A stretch of DNA of 64,000 nt from Amborella trichopoda. Taxonomy: Eukaryota > Streptophyta > Magnoliopsida > Amborellales > Amborellaceae. The notes beneath the pieces are model-generated. The model was not told the origin of the DNA. It saw only the letters and a list, made by a program, of their open reading frames with translations, and searched no databases. Each line of letters begins with the position of its first letter. Position 1 is the stretch's first letter. This document shows, piece by piece, positions 57,934 through 64,000 of the stretch. The position numbers and the translations under genes were made by a program. The stretch lies in contig NW_006497560.1 of NCBI RefSeq assembly GCF_000471905.2, positions 409,076 through 473,075 of the forward strand. The letters are read 5' to 3'.

Positions 57934-59071
57934 TGTAGACACCCCAATTTAAATCTGAAAAATTCTATGGTTTTTTGAACCCTTCGGACTACATTATCCT
58001 AGTACACCCAATTTAAATACCCCAAAACTACCCAAATCCTATCCCAATTTGAAGTAGAACATAAGAGCTTTCCAATAGTCCAAGAATCGCCTAAATCGGA
58101 CCTATGGATAAAAAGAAAAAACAAATAACAATTTAGTCCCTATGAGACCCAACTGTCGGACCTCGGGCCGGGCTATAACGGACCCGATAGGCCCAGAAGC
58201 GGGTTGATGACACAGTCAACGCATCTGATAATGCAGTAAATGCGTTTTCTTTAATTAGATAAGGCTAAAACTTCAAGATAAATCCAAAAAAATTTGAAAA
58301 ACTCCAAACAAATTAGGAAAAATCACCAATTGAATCTTAAAAATACCCCCTCTCCTTAACCCAAAAGGAGAGAGAAAAAGAAACAAAAAAAAATATATTT
58401 GAAATTCCCAAAATTAGGAACTTATGCAAAAATACCAAAAATAAGAAAAAACCTTAGAAAATTCCTAAAAAGTTAAGAAAAATCCCAAAAAAATTAGAAA
58501 AAATCTCAGAACTCATATTCAACCTCTAAAGATCACAAAACCCTTAGAAAACTAAGGAAACTGTCTTCCAGAATCCTAGAAAGACCGACAGCTTTAGAAA
58601 AATCTCTAGATTGAAAACGTTAGAGAAGATAGAAATCCTAGCTTCCTGAAGTCCTAACCCCCGAGACTGAGAAAACTTAGACCTAAGGCACAAAAACCCT
58701 AGATCAAAATTGGAATTAGGGCACAACAACCCTTGATCTAACCTTTTACGCCAGAGATCTACTGATCAACATCCAAATCAGAGAGGCAAGCCCGAGGTTT
58801 GGTATTATTTCTTCCTATCTCTTTCTTCTTCTTTTATTTATTTTTCATCTGTTAACTTGTCTTAAAAATAGTATTTTAATGCTCTGGATCATCTTGGCTC
58901 TGTCACAGATCTGAGAGTAGATCTGCTCGTTTTCGAGCAAATCTGACCTCAGATCTGAATTCAATCTGTCCCACGTTCTCTACCACTTTATTTACATCTT
59001 TTAAATTAGTTTAAGGTGTTAAAATTCGAGAGATCTTCATTGGAAGATCTGTCAGATTTTCATCGTAAACA
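57934..59071 (+). repeat. 3' LTR of element 4
   Basis: 1138 bp, from TGTAGACACCCC to TTTTCATCGTAAACA. It is co-linear with 33234-34304. Confidence 0.95.
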
Positions 59072-59076
59072 CATAT
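59072..59076. repeat. Target-site duplication of element 4 (right)
   Basis: CATAT, identical to 33229-33233. Confidence 0.95.
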
Positions 59077-59540
59077 GCAGAAGATATATAGGGCCGGGTC
59101 GAAGAAGTCCCAAACCTGGACAATGATTCGAGGCAGCCTAAGGGTTGCCTCGAGGTGTGGCTCGAGTGGATGGACCACGAGATCTGGTGCATGTGTGGGA
59201 GGTAGTAGGCTTAGGGCCTCCTTCTTGACATGTCAAGCCTCTGTCTACAGGGGCCCGATACGATAGAAAGTCAGGGGTGGCCTTACGGCAACCCACGGGA
59301 GCATTGGCAGCTGGACTGCCATGTGCAGGAAGGGAAGGGGTGGCCTTTCGGCTGCCCTTAGCAGTGGGACCGGCAAATGATTTGCCAGTAGCAGGGTGCA
59401 TGTTGTGTGTGGTGGCTAGTGCGCCACCCATGATTGGTGCATTGGTGGAGGGTCCACAAAGGCTAGGAGATGGGGAGTGAGGGACCTTTAGGTCCCTCCT
59501 CGCAACAATTCAGGTTAGGACCTAGGAGCGCGACATGGGG
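59077..59540 (-). pseudogene. Pre-gag/gag N-terminal part of element 3
   Basis: The minus-strand frame at 59138-59431 carries HPATGKSFAGPT and a Gly/Pro/Arg-rich run that match the pre-gag block of element 2. Element 2 has uninterrupted sequence across the point (about 8664-8672) that corresponds to the element 4 insertion, which supports reading 33228 and 59077 as once adjacent. Fossil. Confidence 0.75.
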
Positions 59541-59734
59541 TCTACACTCAAAAGGAAGGTAAAGAACGAGGTTTGCGGAACTTGTTCCCCAAGTGAACTC
59601 ACAAGTGCGAAGATAAAAAAGTCCTCGACTCGGGTGAAAGGGATAAAGAACCCCGAAGACATGTGCGTATGTGATAAAACAGGAAACAGAAGAAAGGAAA
59701 GCCAAACAAAGATGATCCGAATATGGGGTAGCGT

Positions 59735-59755
59735 GTCCCCAGTGGAGTCGTCAAG
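59735..59755 (-). promoter_or_regulatory. Primer-binding site of element 3
   Basis: The minus strand reads TTGACGACTCCACTGGGGAC just inside the 5' LTR, nearly the same as the site of element 2. Confidence 0.85.
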
Positions 59756-60979
59756 ATGGTTAGATCTATCGATCTTGTCCTTACGGTCGAGATGACTAGG
59801 TGGTGTGGCTCTGGGTGGACCCGGGACCTGAGACCGCTCTCTCGGGAACTGCGTAAAGGAGACGCGAGCAAGAATACCAACCAATGAGAAAGGAATTTGG
59901 GTCGTGAGGCGGGACTTACCTCACGTGGGTCAGTGACACACTTGGGCTAGCTCGCATGGGCGCCCTCTTAGATCACGTGGAATGTCCCCCTGACCTGTGG
60001 CCGGTTCGGAATCACCTCCCTTGACCTGTTTCTTCTTACCTACGACCACACACATATTAGAGTACAGACAAGTGGGTCTGAGGACCCCACCTTATCATAA
60101 GGTGAGTGCACACGTACGTGTGTACTCAAAGGAAAATTGAAGAGCTAACATAATGGAGTCCGTGTCAATTCGACAACCTTACGGCGTCTCCTTGGCGAGG
60201 GACTCTTAGTACATATTTTACAATAGAGAGAATAAGAAAAAGGGGTTAGAAGAAGAAAAGAGAATGTTTGGAGGAGAGAAGGAAAGAGAAGATGATGGAG
60301 AGAGAAAAAGGGACGAAGGCTGGTTTGGCTTTCACCCAGCTCTTCAGTGAAAGAAGAAGAAAAGTATAAAAAGAAAAGGGAAACGAAGATAGGTTTCTTT
60401 TTCACTCAGCTCTTCTGAGTGAGTGGGAAAAGAGAGACGAAGGCTGGTTTATTTTTCACCTAGATCCTTCAGATATAAAATGTATTTTCGTGAAGAAAGA
60501 GAAAAAAGAGGAACGAAGAGTGCTTTGGCTTTCACATAGATCTTTCAGATATAAAGAAAGAAGAGTATTTGATTTAGAGAGAGTAGGGAGAAAAAGAATG
60601 AGAAGGTGAAGGTTAGCTTAGTTATCACTAAACCTTTCAAAGGATAGAAGAGATGAAAAGAATGAGAGAAGAAGAGAATAGAGGTTTGACATGGTTGCTA
60701 GACTGACACGATACTTGGTCTAGTGCGACGGCTGGTCTAGCGCGGTAGCTAGACGGGCACGGTAACTGAACTGGCACGATGGTTAGGCTACTAAGCGACA
60801 CGACTGACACGTCGACAAGACTGGCAAGGCGGCTGGTCTGGTGCAGCGGCTGAGCTGACATGGTAGCCAAACGGACTTGGTAACTGGACTAGCACGACGG
60901 ATAGGTTGCTCGACGACAAGATTAGCACAGCAGCACAAGGCTCAGCCCACCCTCAGGTCAAGCAAGCAAAGAAGAGAGA

Positions 60980-61570
60980 GGAGAGAGGAGAGAGAGGTCG
61001 TGCTCGAGAGTATGCACTACCATGCAAGACTACGTGGGAAGAGATAGAAAGTAGTGTCACGTCCGGCAGTGTGTGCTGCCGTGCAGGATAAGAAAGGGAA
61101 GAGAAGAGAGGTAAGAGAGAGAAGAAGGGTCACGCTCGGTAGTGCTCACTGCTGTGCGCGACAAAGAGAAGAGAGAAGTGAGAGAAGGTCGCGCTCGGCA
61201 ATGTGCCCTATCATGCGGGACAAAAGAAAGAGAGAGAGAAGATCGCACTCGGCAGTGTGCGCTTCTGTGTGAGACAAATGAAGAGATGAGAGAGAAACGT
61301 CATGCTCAGTAGTGTGCACTACCGTGTATGATAAATAACGAGAGAAGAGAGAGAAACATCATGCTCGACAGTGTGTACTGTTGTGCCTGATAAATAGAAA
61401 AAGAAGAGAGAGAAATGTCATGCTCAGTAGTGTATGCTGCCGTGTACAACAGATAGAGAGAAAAGAGAGAGAAATGTCATGCTCGATAGTGTGTACTCCC
61501 GTGCATAATAAACAGAGAGAGAAACATCGTGCTCGACAGCATGTGCTGCCATGCAAGACAGATGGAGGAA
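60980..61570. repeat. 59-bp tandem array in the element 3 5' LTR
   Basis: This is the counterpart of 18930-19490. CATGCTC words at about 61419 and 61478 are 59 bp apart. Cores such as GGCAGTGTGTGCTGCCGTGC are near-palindromic. Confidence 0.85.
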
Positions 61571-61589
61571 GCATGAGAAAAGAAAGAAA

Positions 61590-61790
61590 CAGAGAGAGAA
61601 AAGGAAAGAGACAAAGAGGGAAGGAAAGAAGAAGAGAGAGAAAGGAAAGAAGAAGAGAGGGAAATAAAAGAAGAAGAGAGAGAAAGGGAAAAAGAAGAGA
61701 GAGAGAGGAAAGAAGAAGAGAGAAAGGAAAGAAGAAGAGAGAAAAAGGAAGAAAGAAGGAAGAGAGAAAGAGGAGAGGAGAGAGAAAGTT
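61590..61790. repeat. Purine tract in the element 3 5' LTR
   Basis: GAAAGGAAAGAAGAAGAGAG-type simple repeat, the counterpart of 19495-19690. Confidence 0.9.
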
Positions 61791-61882
61791 ACCTTTGAGG
61801 CTTAGGAGTACCCATTTATATTTTCTCTCTCATCTCTCTCTCTCCAAACCGTGACCCAATACTCAAGCAAAAAAGTCAAAAT

Positions 61883-61888
61883 TTTATT
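61883..61888 (-). terminator. Poly-A signal, element 3 5' LTR
   Basis: AATAAA on the minus strand in the same CAATCAATAAAATTTTGAC context as the other LTR. Confidence 0.65.
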
Positions 61889-61925
61889 GATTGAGGATGG
61901 ATCCATTACATGAAGAGAGTACATG

Positions 61926-61933
61926 CTTATATA
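61926..61933 (-). promoter_or_regulatory. TATA box, element 3 5' LTR
   Basis: The minus strand reads CCACCTCTATATAAGCATGT. It would set the start of the genomic RNA, which fixes the arrays in U5 as transcribed sequence. Confidence 0.7.
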
Positions 61934-63315
61934 GAGGTGGGGCAACATGAGTGTAAAATCAATTTTTGACCTAATTGTTGAAAATTAACAATTAAATGAA
62001 TTAAATAAATTCTAAATAATGGGGAAAATTGATGATTTTGCCCCTGTACCAACAATCTGTTAAATTCTAAATCGGTCCTTGTAATGGTCGTTCAATCATG
62101 CAAGCTTTCCGTGACTGATTCGAGGCCTTTTCGGTTACCATAAGGTAAAAATAATACTATATTATTGACGAGCTCAAGAAGACGGTCGTTTGGTGTCCAT
62201 TTCAAACCATGGATCGAAGTTTTGGACTATGATCATGACACGACAAAAACACGGGAAAACATGCAACTTTAGATTTAGGATTCAACTCGCTTCTCAGTGT
62301 ATTTCACCGATTTCTTCGTTGTAGCGTGATGAGCAAGTCGTCATGATCGTTTGGCAAAAAAAATGGCTCTGTTTGATGCCCGGACTACTGTTGTCCATAT
62401 TGGGAAACTTTGGCCAGAATTTGGATTCTGGTGGCAGAAATTTTCCATTAATCATCCCTGATTTTTGACGAATCCAACCGTCCATCACGTGCGAGGTTCG
62501 AACCAGAGAAAGCTCCCAACCTTGTGGTCGTAATGGGTCTGATTGCGCTCGATTAGACGCGCGAGCTAGGTGATTCGAGCCTTCGATTGAGGGGACGTGT
62601 TGCCGAAAATTTCAGGTTTGTTGGAAATTTCAGGCTACTTTTGAAACTTTCCGATGAACTTCTCTCTTTGATTTCTCTCGACTCGGGCCGTGTCATCGTG
62701 CATGCTGCATATCAAATCGATCCGGTCAACGAGTCAAACATGCTCCCAAAATTTAGGTTTGATCCGACCAGGGAAGAGGAAGATACAATCATGAAAAGAT
62801 TGCCCCTGAAATGGTGAAGCACAGTTTCCATTAATGGAAAGTGGTTCACCAAGGGTACATCGTAATAGTGTACAACCTACTATTTTAGGCAATTTAGCCA
62901 TAACTTGCTCTAGAAGCATCCAAATGCACCGAAAATTTGTACCCAGGGGTTTTCGAACATTCTAAATCCAACGGCAATGGTCTGGAGACCATTTGACGCT
63001 CTGATAGTGTTGTAGTTCAGAGTCCATTTTCAACATGAAAGAGGCAGAATTTCTCAAAACTGTTTTGTCATCTGCACTGCCTTAAACTCGTTGAATTGCG
63101 ACGAAAATTGATAGGTGTTCTTAGAAGACCTTAGCCACATTCATGCACGTTCTTGGGTCATTCTAAGACTATCGAAAATTTTACTTCTGGATCAAGGCTT
63201 ATTATCCTACGCCTTCCGTAGTCCATAGGCATTTTGGTACCTGCGGGCTTAAGTCGCGAACTGCTCTCTCCTTTTTCACTCCAAGGATACAAGTGATGGA
63301 AAATACCCTCAAACA

Positions 63316-63942
63316 ACATCATGTATCATAATCTAATAATTTCAGTAGCAGGTAGCTCACCTTGATTATAAAAAGAACGCACCGAAATTCATATCAGAGA
63401 GTATCAAAATAATTCACTGTTGTTCATATCAGCTATAACCTAAACTCCAAAGAAATTTCCTAAATTGTAGAGAGAGAGCTCATATCAGGATTAAGAAAAA
63501 GAGCTCGAAAAACTCAAGAGAGAGATTCCCAAATGATGAATCATACAAAAATCTCAAAAGAAATTCCACAGAGAGATGCTCACATGCAAAAAACAATTAT
63601 CATATAACTAAAACCCAAAGAGACTAACAATTGACCTTATGAAATAAATATTAGTAACTACTTTGTGATAACCCCATGATCAAGATTTCTGAAACCTCCC
63701 ATAATTATTGATGTTATGTTAACTAAATTAACAAGAACCAATCAAATCAACCTATAACTTTACTAATTCAAAAAAAAATCTCTAAATCAACCTAATCTTT
63801 CTTGCTCAAATCAATCCCTTTTCCCTGTAAAATTTTTGTTGTTGCAAGAATCTTTTACCCACCAAGTCCTAGAAAAAATGAAAGCCCTAAATTTTTTGAG
63901 GCAGGTTTATGTTATAAAAAATAGGTAAAACCCTAATTTTGT

Positions 63943-63989
<47 letters not shown>

Positions 63990-64000
63990 ACTCTTACTTA
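63316..64000. other. Right flank of the nest, AT-rich, no gene seen
   Basis: The stretch starts with ACATC, the right target duplication of element 3, and then continues the degenerate repeat seen before 17485. The rest is AT-rich with several AAACCC and CCCTAA words and ends in a GA microsatellite. This composition resembles 5' flank or intron sequence of plant genes, but no exon is recognisable. Confidence 0.4.
63949..63986. repeat. (GA)n microsatellite
   Basis: Nineteen GA dinucleotides, not attached to any LTR. GA/CT runs are common just upstream of plant genes. Confidence 0.95.

Larger units (their letters stand above)
33234..59071 (+). mobile_element. Element 4: middle Tat-type Ty3/gypsy element (fossil)
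   Basis: Plus-strand order: 5' LTR, primer-binding site, leader, gag, protease-like region, RT, [element 5], RNase H, second RNase H, integrase, polypurine tract, 3' LTR. Without element 5 and its duplication it is about 11.2 kb. It sits in the gag region of element 3 and is flanked by a perfect CATAT duplication. LTRs differ by very roughly 10-15% by eye. The LTRs, primer-binding site and leader are unrelated to those of elements 1, 2, 3 and 5, so it is a different family of the same broad lineage. All major parts are present but broken, with well over ten breaks. Confidence 0.95.
17485..63315 (-). mobile_element. Element 3: outer Tat/Ogre-type Ty3/gypsy element (fossil)
   Basis: Read on the minus strand: 5' LTR (63315-59757), primer-binding site, pre-gag and gag (59540-59077, then 33228-31254), linker, RT, RNase H, second RNase H, integrase (to about 25600), a long repeat-rich 3' region and the 3' LTR (21195-17485). 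After subtracting the nested element 4 and its duplication, about 20 kb is its own, the size of Ogre-like elements. The second RNase H after RT/RNase H is a hallmark of the Tat lineage. A protease could not be recognised. LTRs differ by very roughly 10-14% in the parts I aligned by eye. Broken, with many more than ten breaks. Confidence 0.85.
59757..63315 (-). repeat. 5' LTR of element 3
   Basis: This 3.56-kb LTR starts TGGTTAGATCTATCG and ends ATACCCTCAAACA on the plus strand, and aligns with 17485-21195. From the minus strand it has about 1.4 kb of U3, then the TATA/poly-A core near 61930-61885, then about 2.1 kb of R/U5 that contains a purine tract, the 59-bp array and the about 60-bp repeats. 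Confidence 0.85.

Overview
The window is plant nuclear DNA, most likely from an angiosperm with a large, repeat-rich genome. No intact host gene is visible. The only long coding signals are decayed Ty3/gypsy retrotransposons of the Tat/Ogre type, recognised by long LTRs, a second RNase H domain after the reverse transcriptase, and TGGCGAC- or TGGCGCC-type primer-binding sites. There is also one Ty1/copia scrap and a few short non-autonomous DNA elements. Most ORFs longer than 60 codons are fossil pieces or shadows of them. One 20-N assembly gap lies at 40092-40111.

Left part (1-17484). A MITE-like copy (581-820) is interrupted by element 1, a plus-strand Tat fragment (821-2920: LTR piece plus gag). 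Element 2 (3833-12478, minus strand) follows, with protease, gag, a pre-gag block, PBS and one 3.1-kb LTR. It shows no RT or integrase. Next comes low-copy-looking DNA with a complete 371-bp inverted-repeat MITE (13761-14131, 8-bp TSD), a possible second DNA element (about 15270-15760) and a copia RT fragment (15790-16510).

Right part (17485-63315) is a three-deep nest that accounts for nearly 46 kb. The outer element 3 (17485-63315, minus strand, about 20 kb of its own sequence, LTRs about 3.6 kb) is split in its 5' gag region by element 4 (33234-59071, plus strand, perfect CATAT duplication, LTRs about 1.1 kb). Element 4 is split at its RT/RNase H junction by element 5 (40632-55311, minus strand, CTTGT duplication, LTR 2.8 kb). 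After 63315 the outer flank resumes and ends in a GA microsatellite.

Gene content differs between members of the same minus-strand family. Element 3 has gag, RT, RNase H, a second RNase H and integrase, but no recognisable protease. Elements 2 and 5 have gag and protease but no visible RT, RNase H or integrase. Where element 3 has pol, element 5 carries an antisense (plus-strand) block at 46400-49500 that resembles a plant-mobile-domain protein with a basic, Ser/Pro-rich segment and a coiled-coil tail. This antisense cassette in a gag-protease element is the most unusual thing in the window. The internal 3' regions and the transcribed parts of the LTRs are rich in tandem arrays (69, about 35, 36, 47-57 and 59 bp). 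All elements are fossils with many breaks. LTR pairs, aligned by eye over partial segments, differ by very roughly 10-15%, which suggests insertions several million years old or more.
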